A stretch of 64,000 bases of DNA from an uncultured Lachnospira sp. (lineage in GTDB: Bacteria > Bacillota > Clostridia > Lachnospirales > Lachnospiraceae). Location of the stretch: positions 278,631 through 342,630 of the forward strand of contig CAKRLE010000001.1 of assembly GCA_934359185.1 (NCBI GenBank), in the 5' to 3' direction. The notes under the pieces are model-generated. The model was not told the DNA's origin. It did no database searches and saw nothing but the letters and a program-made list of their open reading frames with translations. Positions 18,424 through 27,832 of the stretch are shown piece by piece; the stretch's first letter is position 1, and every line of letters starts with the position of its first letter. A program made the position numbers and the translations under genes.

Positions 18424-18816
18424 TTATTTAAGTACTGCCTTAAATCTTGAAAATTCATTGCTCATGCTGTCTATCAGTGCATTATAGTTAATCTGTTCTG
18501 CTGCTAATTCTGCATTTTCTGTTGACAAATCAACATTATTGCCATCAAGCCTGTATGAAAGTGCTGTATTCTCCGTATATGTTCTATATGTAACAGCTGA
18601 AGTATCAACATTATTTATCTTCTGTGTCAATGTTGACTTAGGGCTGCCTGCCTGTTCAATTGCAGAATTAAGATAAGTCTTAAACTCCACATCCTGTCTC
18701 TTATAATTAGGAGTATCAACATTCGCAATATTATTAGTTAACACCTCTTCTCTTGCCCAGCTTGCATCCGCTGCTGACTTTAAGACGTTAACATATCCAA
18801 ATAATCCTGAGCTCAT
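18424..18816 (-). CDS. flgB: Flagellar rod protein FlgB, first gene of the fla operon
   Basis: FlgB is the proximal rod subunit next to FliE. The 130-residue protein has LTNNIANVDTPNYKRQDVEF in its N-terminal motif and the C-terminal ELAAEQINYNALIDSMSNEF. GGAAGGGAGCAG precedes the ATG. A codY terminator and a 150-base leader lie upstream, so this is probably the first gene of the operon. Confidence 0.95.
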   Translation of the reverse strand: MSSGLFGYVNVLKSAADASWAREEVLTNNIANVDTPNYKRQDVEFKTYLNSAIEQAGSPKSTLTQKINNVDTSAVTYRTYTENTALSYRLDGNNVDLSTENAELAAEQINYNALIDSMSNEFSRFKAVLK

Positions 18817-18862
18817 ATACCTGCTCCCTTCCGATATATATAAATAAAAGCATATACCTTAA

Positions 18863-18961
18863 TACTATGTCATATCAATGGACATAGTACCACCTACTAT
18901 AAGCTTAAGCTACATTATAAGATATAAAAGCATAAAAATAAAGCATAATTTTACCAAAATA
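18863..18961 (-). promoter_or_regulatory. Putative control region of the fla operon
   Basis: Between the codY terminator and flgB the minus strand has a perfect TATAAT (18914-18919), with only a poor -35 17 bases upstream. A perfect 9-bp inverted repeat (TACTATGTC / GACATAGTA, 18863-18889) falls downstream of that -10, in what would be the leader RNA. A CodY-box-like AATTTTACCAAAATA (11 of 15 against AATTTTCWGAAAATT, mismatched in the centre) lies at 18947-18961. The promoter call is tentative, and no sigma-28 consensus was found. Confidence 0.45.
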
Positions 18962-18962
18962 T

Positions 18963-19010
18963 AAAAAAAGGAAGAAGCCATGTCCGCAGAAATGCGTGCA
19001 GGCTTCTTCC
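18963..19010 (-). terminator. Intrinsic terminator of codY
   Basis: On the minus strand GGAAGAAGCC and GGCTTCTTCC form a perfect 10-bp stem around a 21-base loop, followed by seven T residues. It lies 23 bases past the codY stop and separates codY from the fla operon. Confidence 0.92.
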
Positions 19011-19032
19011 AGCAAGTATCTAAATCCGTTAA

Positions 19033-19803
19033 TTAATCATCAAGTTTTTTCAATTCATCAAACACTTCATCATTGACCACCCTTATATAGGTACCCTTCA
19101 TTCCAGACGATCTGGATTCTATAACACCAGCACTCTCAAACTTACGAAGCGCATTAACAATAACAGACCTTGTTATGCCAACCCTGTCTGCAATTTTACT
19201 GGCAACAAGCACTCCTTCTCTTCCATCAAGCTCTTTAAAAATGTGTTTGATTGCTTCAAGCTCCGATGACGACAGCGTTCCTATTGCAGACTTGACAATC
19301 TGTTTGTTTCTTACTATCTCTGCATTCTCCTCATTGACAGATCGCATCATCTCAAGTCCAACAACCGTTGTTCCATATTCGCAAAGAATAATATCGTCTA
19401 TTTCATAGGAGTTATCATTCTTATACAAAAACAATGTTCCAAGTCTTTCTCCCGCAATCTCTATTGGTGCAATAAGAGCCTCAAACTTCTTGACATTATC
19501 GCTTGCAAAACCAAGAGTCGCAAGATTGACATTCTCCTTAGTAGACAGAATACTCAGCAGACGTTCATTAAGCATATTATCAACAAATCCACCCACTCTG
19601 TCATAGATAAGTTCGTCAATCACATCAACCTCTTTATAGAACCCGGTACCTAGTACCTTACCCTTTCTGCTTATGACAAGAATATTAGATTCCAGAATAC
19701 CACTCAGCACATCACAGATATCATTAAACTCAACACGCTGTGAATGATTGTTATGAAGAAGCTTATTTATTTTTCTTGTCTTATCTAACAATTGCACACT
19801 CAT
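19033..19803 (-). CDS. codY: Global GTP/branched-chain amino acid sensor and repressor CodY
   Basis: CodY represses amino acid synthesis, motility and other adaptive genes when GTP and branched-chain amino acids are plentiful. The protein has an N-terminal GAF-type ligand domain (about residues 1-155) and a C-terminal winged helix with ADRVGITRSVIVNALRKFES. I chose the ATG at 19803 (MSVQLLDKTRK, 256 residues) because GGAGG lies eight bases upstream; the longer frame adds nine untypical residues. The neighbourhood (topA-codY-fla operon) resembles Bacillus subtilis. The leuB-ilvD-ilvB cluster at 45-50 kb would be a natural target. Confidence 0.96.
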   Translation of the reverse strand: MSVQLLDKTRKINKLLHNNHSQRVEFNDICDVLSGILESNILVISRKGKVLGTGFYKEVDVIDELIYDRVGGFVDNMLNERLLSILSTKENVNLATLGFASDNVKKFEALIAPIEIAGERLGTLFLYKNDNSYEIDDIILCEYGTTVVGLEMMRSVNEENAEIVRNKQIVKSAIGTLSSSELEAIKHIFKELDGREGVLVASKIADRVGITRSVIVNALRKFESAGVIESRSSGMKGTYIRVVNDEVFDELKKLDD

Positions 19804-19863
19804 CAGTAATACCTCCGAAATATAAGACACACAATATGTGTACCACGAATAACCTCTGATAGA

Positions 19864-19892
19864 ATATTAGCATTTATATTAGATAATTTCAA
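19864..19892 (-). promoter_or_regulatory. Sigma-A promoter of codY
   Basis: Minus strand TTGAAA, a 17-base spacer and TAATAT preceded by TGC (an extended -10). The ATG lies about 60 bases downstream. The leuB promoter has the same two hexamers and spacing. Confidence 0.7.
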
Positions 19893-19893
19893 T

Positions 19894-19908
19894 AGTTTTC
19901 TGACAATT
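19894..19908. promoter_or_regulatory. Putative CodY box upstream of codY
   Basis: AGTTTTCTGACAATT matches the CodY consensus AATTTTCWGAAAATT at 13 of 15 positions. It lies one base upstream of the -35 hexamer and overlaps the last two bases of topA. This arrangement suggests autoregulation of codY. Confidence 0.6.
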
Positions 19909-21973
19909 AATTCTGTTTTGCTTCAATGTAGCCACAATTTTCATCTGCACATACAATCTTATTGCCTTTTTCAATCATATATCCACCACACTTAGGACAT
20001 TTTTTTGATACAGGCTTCTGCCATGACATAAAATCGCAATCTGGATTATCCTCACAGCCAAAATATCTTCTACCTTTCTTGGTCTTCTTTAATACGATAT
20101 CTTTGCCGCATTTAGGACATGCCACACCAATTTTCTCAAAATAAGGCTTTGTATTCCTGCACTCAGGAAATCCCGGACATCCAAGGAACTTTCCATGTGG
20201 TCCATATTTGATAACCATATTACGTCCACATTTTTCACATATTACATCACTGACTTCATCTTCTATCCTGACATTTTCAAGTTCCTTTTCAGCTGCCTTG
20301 ACAGCTTCATCCAGATCTGGATAAAAGTTTCTTATTACCTCTTTCCATTTTACCTTGCCATCTCCAACGCCATCAAGAAGAGATTCCATATTGGCAGTAA
20401 AATTAACGTCAACAATTGTTGGAAACGCTTTTTTCATTATATCATTAACAGCTTCTCCAAGTTCTGTAACATATAAATTTTTATTCTCTTTAGCAATATA
20501 ATGTCTTGCAATTATAGTTGTTATTGTTGGAGCATACGTACTTGGCCTTCCTATCCCCAGTTCCTCTAACTGCTTAACCAGTGAAGCTTCTGTATAGTGA
20601 GCCGGCGGCTGTGTAAAATGCTGGCTGCTGTCAAGAGACTCAAGCTCCAATGACGAATCCACATTAACTCCCTTAACAAGAGTATTACTTCCCTTTTCTT
20701 CTTCATCATCTTTATAAACAGACATAAAACCATCAAACTTAATCTTAGATGCCGAAACATTAAACCTGTACTTTCCTGCTGCAATCTTAACAGAAGTAGT
20801 CTCATATACAGCATTGCTCATCTGGCTTGCAGTAAACCTCTTCCATATAAGTTGATAAAGCCTGAACTGATCCCTCGATAACGACTCCTTAACAATAACC
20901 GGAGACAACGCTATGTCAGTTGGCCTGATTGCCTCATGTGCATCCTGTATATTTTTCCCATCTTTGCCAGAATTCTTAACTGCCGCTACATAATTCTTAC
21001 CATAATTATCTTCTATGTATGACGAAGCCATTGATACAGCTTCATCAGCCACTCTGGTAGAATCTGTACGAAGATAGGTTATGATACCTATTGTCCCTCT
21101 TCCGGTTATATCAACGCCCTCATACAGCTGCTGCGCAAGTCTCATAGTCTTCTGGGTTGAGAAATTAAGCTGCTTTGCTGCTTCCTGCTGTAAAGTACTT
21201 GTTGTAAATGGCAGAGGAGCCTTCTTAACCTTTTCTCCTGGCTTAACGCTCTCTACAGAAAAGCTGCTCTGCTTTAATTCTTTAAGAATGTCATTCATCT
21301 GTGATTCATTCTTAATGTCAATCCTGCCATTCTCATCACCATAGAATCTGGCAATAACAGGTTTCTTTTCACCTGATACGTTAAGTTTAGCCTCAAGTGT
21401 CCAGTATTCCTCAGGAATAAATGAGTTAATCTCATCTTCTCTGTCACATATAATTCTCAGAGCTACTGACTGTACCCTTCCTGCACTAAGCCCTCTCTTT
21501 ACTTTAGCCCACAGAACCGGACTTATCTTATATCCAACAATTCTGTCGAGCACTCTTCTTGACTGCTGTGCATCAACAAGATTCATATCAATTTTTCTTG
21601 CATCCTTTAACGATGCCTTGACTGCATTCTTAGTAATTTCATTAAATGTAATCCTATATATATCCTTGTCTTCAAGCTTTAATGCTTTAGCAAGATGCCA
21701 CGAAATCGCCTCACCTTCACGGTCCGGGTCAGTTGCAAGATATATTTTATCTGCTTTCTTTGCTTCCTTCTTTAAAGCAGCAAGTATGTCTCCTTTTCCC
21801 CTTATCGTTATATATTTAGGTTCAAAATCATTCTCCACATCAATTCCCATCTGACTTTTAGGTAAATCTCTTATATGTCCCTGAGATGCCATAACTTCAT
21901 AATTAGAGCCTAAAAACTTCTTAATAGTCTTAACCTTAGCTGGAGACTCCACAATAACAAGATACTTAGCCAT
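19907..21973 (-). CDS. topA: DNA topoisomerase I
   Basis: Type IA topoisomerase that relaxes negative supercoils. The 688-residue protein has the Toprim domain at the N-terminus (KYLVIVESPAKVKTIKKFLG, with TDPDREGEAISWHLA), the active-site tyrosine segment IGIITYLRTDSTRV, and three C-terminal four-cysteine zinc fingers (CEKCGRNM, CPKCGKDI and CPKCGGYM start them). It follows dprA by 28 bases, in the common comM-dprA-topA order. Intact. Confidence 0.97.
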   Translation of the reverse strand: MAKYLVIVESPAKVKTIKKFLGSNYEVMASQGHIRDLPKSQMGIDVENDFEPKYITIRGKGDILAALKKEAKKADKIYLATDPDREGEAISWHLAKALKLEDKDIYRITFNEITKNAVKASLKDARKIDMNLVDAQQSRRVLDRIVGYKISPVLWAKVKRGLSAGRVQSVALRIICDREDEINSFIPEEYWTLEAKLNVSGEKKPVIARFYGDENGRIDIKNESQMNDILKELKQSSFSVESVKPGEKVKKAPLPFTTSTLQQEAAKQLNFSTQKTMRLAQQLYEGVDITGRGTIGIITYLRTDSTRVADEAVSMASSYIEDNYGKNYVAAVKNSGKDGKNIQDAHEAIRPTDIALSPVIVKESLSRDQFRLYQLIWKRFTASQMSNAVYETTSVKIAAGKYRFNVSASKIKFDGFMSVYKDDEEEKGSNTLVKGVNVDSSLELESLDSSQHFTQPPAHYTEASLVKQLEELGIGRPSTYAPTITTIIARHYIAKENKNLYVTELGEAVNDIMKKAFPTIVDVNFTANMESLLDGVGDGKVKWKEVIRNFYPDLDEAVKAAEKELENVRIEDEVSDVICEKCGRNMVIKYGPHGKFLGCPGFPECRNTKPYFEKIGVACPKCGKDIVLKKTKKGRRYFGCEDNPDCDFMSWQKPVSKKCPKCGGYMIEKGNKIVCADENCGYIEAKQN

Positions 21974-22001
21974 AATAAATACTTATAATTCCTTCCATAA
22001 T

Positions 22002-23174
22002 CTATATACTGCATCTGACATAACAGTTTTTCCCAACTTCCTTAACTGCCCCCTGAAGCTGCAATTCAAACAGCTGCTGGCTTACAACTGATATATCAAG
22101 GCCAGATTCTTTAATAATTGTATCTATATCCTTTGGATACAAATTGGTTGTACTATACACCATATTTTTTTTACTGGCAAGCAGATTTGTGTCAGAATTA
22201 TCAACACAATCTTTTTGAAAATCATTCTGGCACTGGGTTTTCCCGATTTTAAAATTATTTTTTTCCTGTTCCAATCTTTTCTCTACCCATTGCCTTACCG
22301 CATCAATTTGTTTAATATCATCAGCACATGTTATTAACATTGCACCCATCTTTATAAGTTCGTTACAGCCAGCACTCAGAGGATCATCTATACGCCCCGG
22401 AACCGCCATTATTTCCTTATTCTGTTCCAGTGCCTGATCTACAGTTATAAGTGAACCACTCCGCTTTCTTGCCTCAACAACTATGACAACATCTGCCAAT
22501 CCGCTTATTATGCGGTTTCTTTCTGGAAATGCGCCTTTATTGGGCTTACTGTCGGGATGGTATTCTGATATAATTCCCCCTCTCTCTATCAGCTTTGAAT
22601 ATAACTCGATATTTTCTCTTGGATAACACACATCAACACCACATCCAAGGACAGCAGCTGACATTCCACCACCATCCAGGCATCCTCTCTGTCCTGCAGC
22701 ATCAATCCCTAAAGCCATGCCGCTTACCACCTGGATTCCCATATACGCAAAACTTCTTCCAAGATTATATGCAGTCTGTCGTCCATATTCACTGCACCCA
22801 CGTGCACCTATAACCGCTACTGTAACTGCATCATCATCTACGCATCGTCCACGCATATATAGCGCCACCGGTGCATCAGGTATATTTTTAAGTCTGCGCG
22901 GATATAAATCAGACTGCCGGTGAACAAATATTATATTATTATCAGCAAGTGCGCAGAACTCTTCGTATATCTTATTATCCCTCTTAGCCTCATTAATATG
23001 TAATATATCTGTCCTGCTTATACCATATGGTGCATTATGTGTATCAAAATCACTCTGGTATACATTCTTTGCATCGCCAAATTCATCCAACAGAATATTC
23101 ATCTTGGCTCTTCCAATTCCTGGTATGTTACAAAGCCAGTACCAGTAATAATCATTAACTTTACCTGATTCCAT
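22002..23174 (-). CDS. dprA: DNA processing protein DprA
   Basis: DprA binds incoming single-stranded DNA and loads RecA during transformation. The Rossmann-like core is clear: AVIGARGCSEYGRQTAYNLG, VVSGMALGIDAAGQRGCL, FPERNRIISGLADVV and KRSGSLITVDQALEQ. An N-terminal SAM-like part and a C-terminal winged helix (after about residue 325) complete the protein. The start is uncertain: ATG at 23174 (MESGKVND, 390 residues) overlaps the comM end by 14 bases with no clear ribosome site, and TTG/GTG starts lie up to 27 bases earlier. Translation is probably coupled to comM. Confidence 0.93.
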   Translation of the reverse strand: MESGKVNDYYWYWLCNIPGIGRAKMNILLDEFGDAKNVYQSDFDTHNAPYGISRTDILHINEAKRDNKIYEEFCALADNNIIFVHRQSDLYPRRLKNIPDAPVALYMRGRCVDDDAVTVAVIGARGCSEYGRQTAYNLGRSFAYMGIQVVSGMALGIDAAGQRGCLDGGGMSAAVLGCGVDVCYPRENIELYSKLIERGGIISEYHPDSKPNKGAFPERNRIISGLADVVIVVEARKRSGSLITVDQALEQNKEIMAVPGRIDDPLSAGCNELIKMGAMLITCADDIKQIDAVRQWVEKRLEQEKNNFKIGKTQCQNDFQKDCVDNSDTNLLASKKNMVYSTTNLYPKDIDTIIKESGLDISVVSQQLFELQLQGAVKEVGKNCYVRCSI

Positions 23175-24690
23175 TATTTCTATACGATATAGCTTCACCA
23201 AGATGTGAGACAGCTATATTCTCCTCCCCCTCTATATCAGCTATTGTTCTTGCCGTCTTTAGTATCTTTTCATAGCCTCTTGCCGTCATATTAAAGCTGT
23301 CAAACGCTTTCTCCATGATTGTCTTTTCCTGTACGCCAAGAAAACAGTACTTCGCAACCTGCCTTGAGTTCATCTGTGAATTAAACAATATCTTTTCCCC
23401 CGAAAATCTGTCTTTCTGGATCTTCCTGGCTTTTTCAACCATATTTTTCATATCACACGAGGAATATTCATCCCTGCAATGTGCATCGTCATTATTAACA
23501 AGCATATCAAAATCCACTTTTCCAACCTTAACGCTCAGATCAAACCGATCCCATATTGGCTGGCTTATTCTTCCCATATACCTCATAATATCGTGTTCTG
23601 TACAAAAGCACTTTGTCCTGTCCGGATAATAACCACATTTACAAGGATTCATAGCTGCGACAAGCATAAAATCAGCTGGATAAATATATTCTTCTGACGC
23701 TCTTACAAGCCGTATATACCGGTCTTCCAACGGCTGTCTTAACGACTCCATTAAATTCACAGGAAATTCTGTAAGTTCATCCAGAAATAATACGCCCTTA
23801 GACGCAAGCGTAACCTCTCCAGGTCTTGGTATAGCGCCGCCTCCAAGAAGTCCTGCTTTAGTAACACAATGATGTGGTGCCCTGAAAGGCCTGTTTGTTA
23901 TAACACCGCCATTTTCCAGATTGCCAGATATGCTGTATATCTTGGTAAGTTCCATAACTTCTTCCGGTTCAAGTCCAGGCATAATTGTTGGAATTCTTTT
24001 AGCAAGCATTGTCTTACCGCTTCCAGGCGGTCCGATATATAATATATTATGCATGCCGGCAGCAGCAATCATCGTTGCTCTCTTAGCTGTAACCTGGCCT
24101 TTTATATCTCTGTAATCCTCATTGAAATTCATGCCGTCCATGCGTCCAAATCCTTTATACGCAACAGGCAGGCACTTCTCTTTTCCCTGAAGCATACTTA
24201 CCAGTTGTTGCAGGCTTTTTACACCATACACATCAATTCCCTCAATTATGCCTCCCTAGTCCGTATTCCCTTCTGGAATAATACATGCAGAAAACCCACG
24301 TTCTCTGGCAGCAAGTATTGATGGAAATACACCTTTTATCCTATTAACTCTTCCATCAAGGCTCAGCTCCCCTATAACCACCATATTATTAAGTAAAGAT
24401 GACTCAATAATTCCATTAGCTGCAAGAATTCCAATTGCTATCGGAAGATCAAATCCTGTGCCAGCCTTCCGCACGTCTGCTGGTGATATATTGACAACTA
24501 TTCTCTGTGGTCTTATCTCAATTCCTGTATTCTTGATAGCCACCCTGACACGTTCCTTAGCCTCTCTTACCTGTGCAGCAAGATACCCGCTCATATCAAA
24601 ATATGGCAGCCCATCACCTGCATCAGTTTCAACATTAACAATAACTGGTTGTAATCCAGCCAATGTAACACTATAAACTACACTGTACAT
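23161..24690 (-). pseudogene. comM: ComM/YifB family Mg-chelatase-like ATPase, split by an in-frame amber codon
   Basis: ComM is an AAA+ helicase that promotes branch migration during transformation. The N-terminal part (24256-24690, 144 residues from MYSVVYSVTLAG, GGAGG upstream) has the LonC/ChlI-like domain (SGYLAAQVREAKERVRVAI, VVIGELSLDGRVNRIKGV). A TAG at 24256-24258 stops it after NTD. The same frame continues with GGIIEGIDVYGVKSLQQL and a complete ATPase domain (GPPGSGKTMLAKRIPTIMPG; VLFLDELTEF) to 23161. About 509 residues without the stop, the normal family length. The downstream half could restart at the GTG at 24231, which has GAGGGA eight bases upstream. Inactivation, sequencing error and a functional split gene are all possible. 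Confidence 0.88.
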
Positions 24691-24756
24691 ATACCTCCTG
24701 TCCCAGTTAATCCAATATAGCATATCTTAATTATAAGTATATATTATAATCATATA

Positions 24757-24793
24757 AAAACTGACATAATTGCATGTTAATCATGTCAGTTTT
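24757..24793 (-). terminator. Bidirectional-looking intrinsic terminator after the unknown membrane protein gene
   Basis: A perfect 11-bp inverted repeat (AAAACTGACAT / ATGTCAGTTTT) with a 15-base loop, followed on the minus strand by a further T and then ATAT. It ends the sigK-peptidase-unknown gene unit and separates it from comM. Confidence 0.8.
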
Positions 24794-24841
24794 ATTTATC
24801 ATATCACACTTTTTATATTATTGCAATATGTTGTTATGTAG

Positions 24842-26044
24842 TCATTTTATTGATATGCCATAAACAGAATAGTTATCCTCACTTCCATCCAGCACCTCAG
24901 ACATCATAGTATCAAAATTAATACTGCAGTAATATTTGTCACCATCTTCTCCGCCTGAAAGGACATTAAAGTTTCCATCTGTAGTCATATATGCATTCTC
25001 ATATACATAAGCAAAATATACAATTTCTGTATTCCCTGAACAGGTTATGTCTGCTGAAAAAATAAGCACTATCTTGTTCTTTGCAAGCTCCCTGGATGCC
25101 GTGTCTTTTCTTTTTAAAAACTTTGAATCTATCAGGGTCACATTGTCTGCACTTTCCTCATTAGGCACATGAAGATATTTTTTATCATCAGATGCCTTAT
25201 ATAATATTCTGAATGACGTATCTTCTGTCTCTTTTTTTATTGAATTTATACACAATTGTATGTGCTGCTGCAAAACATTTTTATCAATCTGGCTGTTATC
25301 CTCAACATATGTACTCAGTTTATCCACCTTATAAATCTTGTCATAACAATCAGTTATATATCCATGTCTTCCAAGTTCAGAAGCATCCACATTACAATGA
25401 ATCGTAATTTCATCGTTGACAGTAATATTACTGGCTTTGTCTGCTGTGTATGATAATTGTGAAAGGAACTCATCTTCCCATGTATTCCTTGTCACAACGT
25501 ATGCATCCGGGCTGATTCCAGCAAATATAACTTCTACATTATCAAAAAGATTAATCTTCCTGCCATTTTCCACGCCTTTTGCCCTCATATTAAATGTGCT
25601 GCTTCCAACTGATACCCCCGCTGCCCTGGCAAGTTCCTTATCATATGTAATCTCAATTGACAGTTTATCGCCATTAGATATCCCAGTTTTATCTTTATCA
25701 GTATTCGTAACATATCCTTTTAAAGATTCTGCAAACTGCCTATACATATATTCCTTTGATTCATCAGCACCTTTGCCAATAAGCCTGTCTATCAGTTCAT
25801 CTTCTTTAATTATACATTCCGCCTCTGCATATCCATCAGCCCCTGTATACGCAAGTTCAACATAGTCCTCAAGTGCAACATGCTTCTTCCCCATATTCCA
25901 TGCCACTATAATAAGAACCATGCATACAGCAACCGCTGCAATTGCCATCACAAATTTAACTCTTTCATTGTGATTATCATATTTTTCCGCATTCTGCGAT
26001 TTGACACCATATTTTTTTGTAAGGCTTTTATTAATAATGCTCAC
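24842..26044 (-). CDS. Hypothetical single-pass membrane protein
   Basis: I do not recognise this 400-residue protein. The N-terminus is basic and cytoplasmic, one transmembrane helix lies near residues 31-50, and the rest is probably extracytoplasmic. The first extracellular stretch, VELAYTGADGYAEAECII, resembles a beta-strand motif (a tyrosine/glycine turn followed by alternating residues) seen in many uncharacterised Lachnospiraceae surface proteins. There is no catalytic motif, zinc ribbon or lipobox. It begins three bases after the peptidase gene and ends at a strong terminator, so it is probably co-transcribed with sigK and the peptidase. Confidence 0.75.
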   Translation of the reverse strand: MSIINKSLTKKYGVKSQNAEKYDNHNERVKFVMAIAAVAVCMVLIIVAWNMGKKHVALEDYVELAYTGADGYAEAECIIKEDELIDRLIGKGADESKEYMYRQFAESLKGYVTNTDKDKTGISNGDKLSIEITYDKELARAAGVSVGSSTFNMRAKGVENGRKINLFDNVEVIFAGISPDAYVVTRNTWEDEFLSQLSYTADKASNITVNDEITIHCNVDASELGRHGYITDCYDKIYKVDKLSTYVEDNSQIDKNVLQQHIQLCINSIKKETEDTSFRILYKASDDKKYLHVPNEESADNVTLIDSKFLKRKDTASRELAKNKIVLIFSADITCSGNTEIVYFAYVYENAYMTTDGNFNVLSGGEDGDKYYCSINFDTMMSEVLDGSEDNYSVYGISIK

Positions 26045-26047
26045 CTC

Positions 26048-27832
26048 CTATATATTTCTTGTTGCATCAATAAGCCATTCAAGCATCTCACCATCAAAAT
26101 ATGGTGTAAGCTTTTCCCTGACCCACGCATGATATTCATTGAGTGCTTCCTTTTCTTTCTCATCAAGAATGCTGGCATCAACAGCGTCAAGATCAATAGG
26201 CGCACATGTAAGAGTCCTGAATTTAAGCCATGTTCCATATTCATTTTCATAATCTTTTTCAGCTATAATCTCATTCTCAATTCTTATGCCATATCCGCCC
26301 TCAACATAAACACCTGGTTCATTAGATGTCACCATTCCTGGTTCAATCACACATAAATCATTTTTCCCAATCACGTGTTTCCATCTGAATCCATTAGGTG
26401 CTTCATGAACGTTAAGAAGATATCCTATTCCATGGCCTGTTCCACATCTGTAGTCAATCCCCTCTTCCCACAATGGTCCTCTCGCAAGTATATCAAGATT
26501 GTATCCTGTACACCCTGCAAGAAAATGTGCTTTTGTAAGTCTTAACATTCCTTTCAAGGTCAGTGTGAAATGATGTATTTGGTTTTCAGTAAGTTTTCCA
26601 AGTACAATAGTTCTCGTTACATCTGTGGTGCCTCTCATATACTGTCCACCAGAATCCACCAAAAGCATTCCTTCTTTCATAAGGCATGCACTGTCAGTTC
26701 CTGCGTGATAATGCATCATCGCAGCATTTGCACCATATGCACTTATAGTATCAAAACTAGGCTCTAAGAAATCTGGAATACGAGCGCGCAGTCCATCCAG
26801 ATATTCTGCTGCCCCAGCCTCTGTAACCTTCCTGCCTTCAGCAACATTTTTTTTGACCCAATAGATAAACTCAGTAAGTGCCGCGCCATCATCAATATGA
26901 ACATCTGTAAGATTCTTAATCTCTGTGTCATTCTTAACAGCCTTCATCCCTACAACCGGATTCTGTCTTTCCACAATAACTGCACCGGCATCCTCTAATT
27001 GCATATATATTGCAAGGTTAACCCTTTTTGCATCAACTAATATCTTCTTACCGCGAAGCTTATTGATATCCTCATAGATACTGTCATATGGACGTACTTT
27101 AATTTCTTCTTTGACAAATCTGTCCCTGACATCCTGTGGCAGACGCTTCTCATCAATGTAAATATATGCTTCGTCATGTGTTATGAACGCATAGGACATG
27201 ACAACTGGATTGCATTTCACATCACGTCCTCTTATATTAAACAACCAGCATATATCGTCAAGTGTAGCTATAATATGTCCATAGACATCTTTCATATCCG
27301 CTCTTAACTTATTGATCTTTTCGCCGCTGCTCTGTCCAAATTCAGCATTAAATGCATCTGTTGATGGAAATGCTGGTCTGTCAGTCCATACAGTCTCTGT
27401 CGGGTTAAAATCGCATTTTATATGTGCTCCCTTACGCTCCAGCCTGCTTTTAAGTTCCATGCCAAGAACTCCTGAAACCATTCTGCCATCAACACCAAGA
27501 AGTCCATTGTCAGGCACAGCCGATTCAACATAATCATCTAATTCAGGAACCCCTTTGCACCCCATCTCCATAAGCTTTATAGTAGTTCCCTCAAGCTGTT
27601 TTTTTGCCTGCACAAAATATCTTCCATCTGTGAATAAAACTGCTGTTTCATCAGTTATCACAAGAGTTCCTGCCGAGCCTGTAAAGCCTGACAGGAATTC
27701 TCTTTCATTAAAATAATCTCCTGTATATTCAGACATATGATAGTCATTAGTACATACCATGTACACATCAACGCTGTCTTTAATCATAAGTTCTCTTACT
27801 TTTTCAAGTTTATGCAAAATATCCTCTTTCAT
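26048..27832 (-). CDS. Xaa-Pro aminopeptidase, M24B family
   Basis: Aminopeptidase P-type enzymes remove an N-terminal residue preceding proline, using two metal ions. The 594-residue protein has two N-terminal creatinase-like domains, then the pita-bread catalytic domain with metal ligands in LLVDSGGQYMRGTTDVTRT, GTGHGIGYLLNVHE and the two glutamates of TSNEPGVY and IRIENEI. Its length matches the long three-domain form. The ATG overlaps the sigK stop by four bases, which suggests coupled translation. Confidence 0.93.
   Translation of the reverse strand: MKEDILHKLEKVRELMIKDSVDVYMVCTNDYHMSEYTGDYFNEREFLSGFTGSAGTLVITDETAVLFTDGRYFVQAKKQLEGTTIKLMEMGCKGVPELDDYVESAVPDNGLLGVDGRMVSGVLGMELKSRLERKGAHIKCDFNPTETVWTDRPAFPSTDAFNAEFGQSSGEKINKLRADMKDVYGHIIATLDDICWLFNIRGRDVKCNPVVMSYAFITHDEAYIYIDEKRLPQDVRDRFVKEEIKVRPYDSIYEDINKLRGKKILVDAKRVNLAIYMQLEDAGAVIVERQNPVVGMKAVKNDTEIKNLTDVHIDDGAALTEFIYWVKKNVAEGRKVTEAGAAEYLDGLRARIPDFLEPSFDTISAYGANAAMMHYHAGTDSACLMKEGMLLVDSGGQYMRGTTDVTRTIVLGKLTENQIHHFTLTLKGMLRLTKAHFLAGCTGYNLDILARGPLWEEGIDYRCGTGHGIGYLLNVHEAPNGFRWKHVIGKNDLCVIEPGMVTSNEPGVYVEGGYGIRIENEIIAEKDYENEYGTWLKFRTLTCAPIDLDAVDASILDEKEKEALNEYHAWVREKLTPYFDGEMLEWLIDATRNI

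Noticed and set aside
24228..24270. Frameshift as the cause of the comM split
   Set aside because: Both halves are in the same frame; the defect is a single TAG codon.
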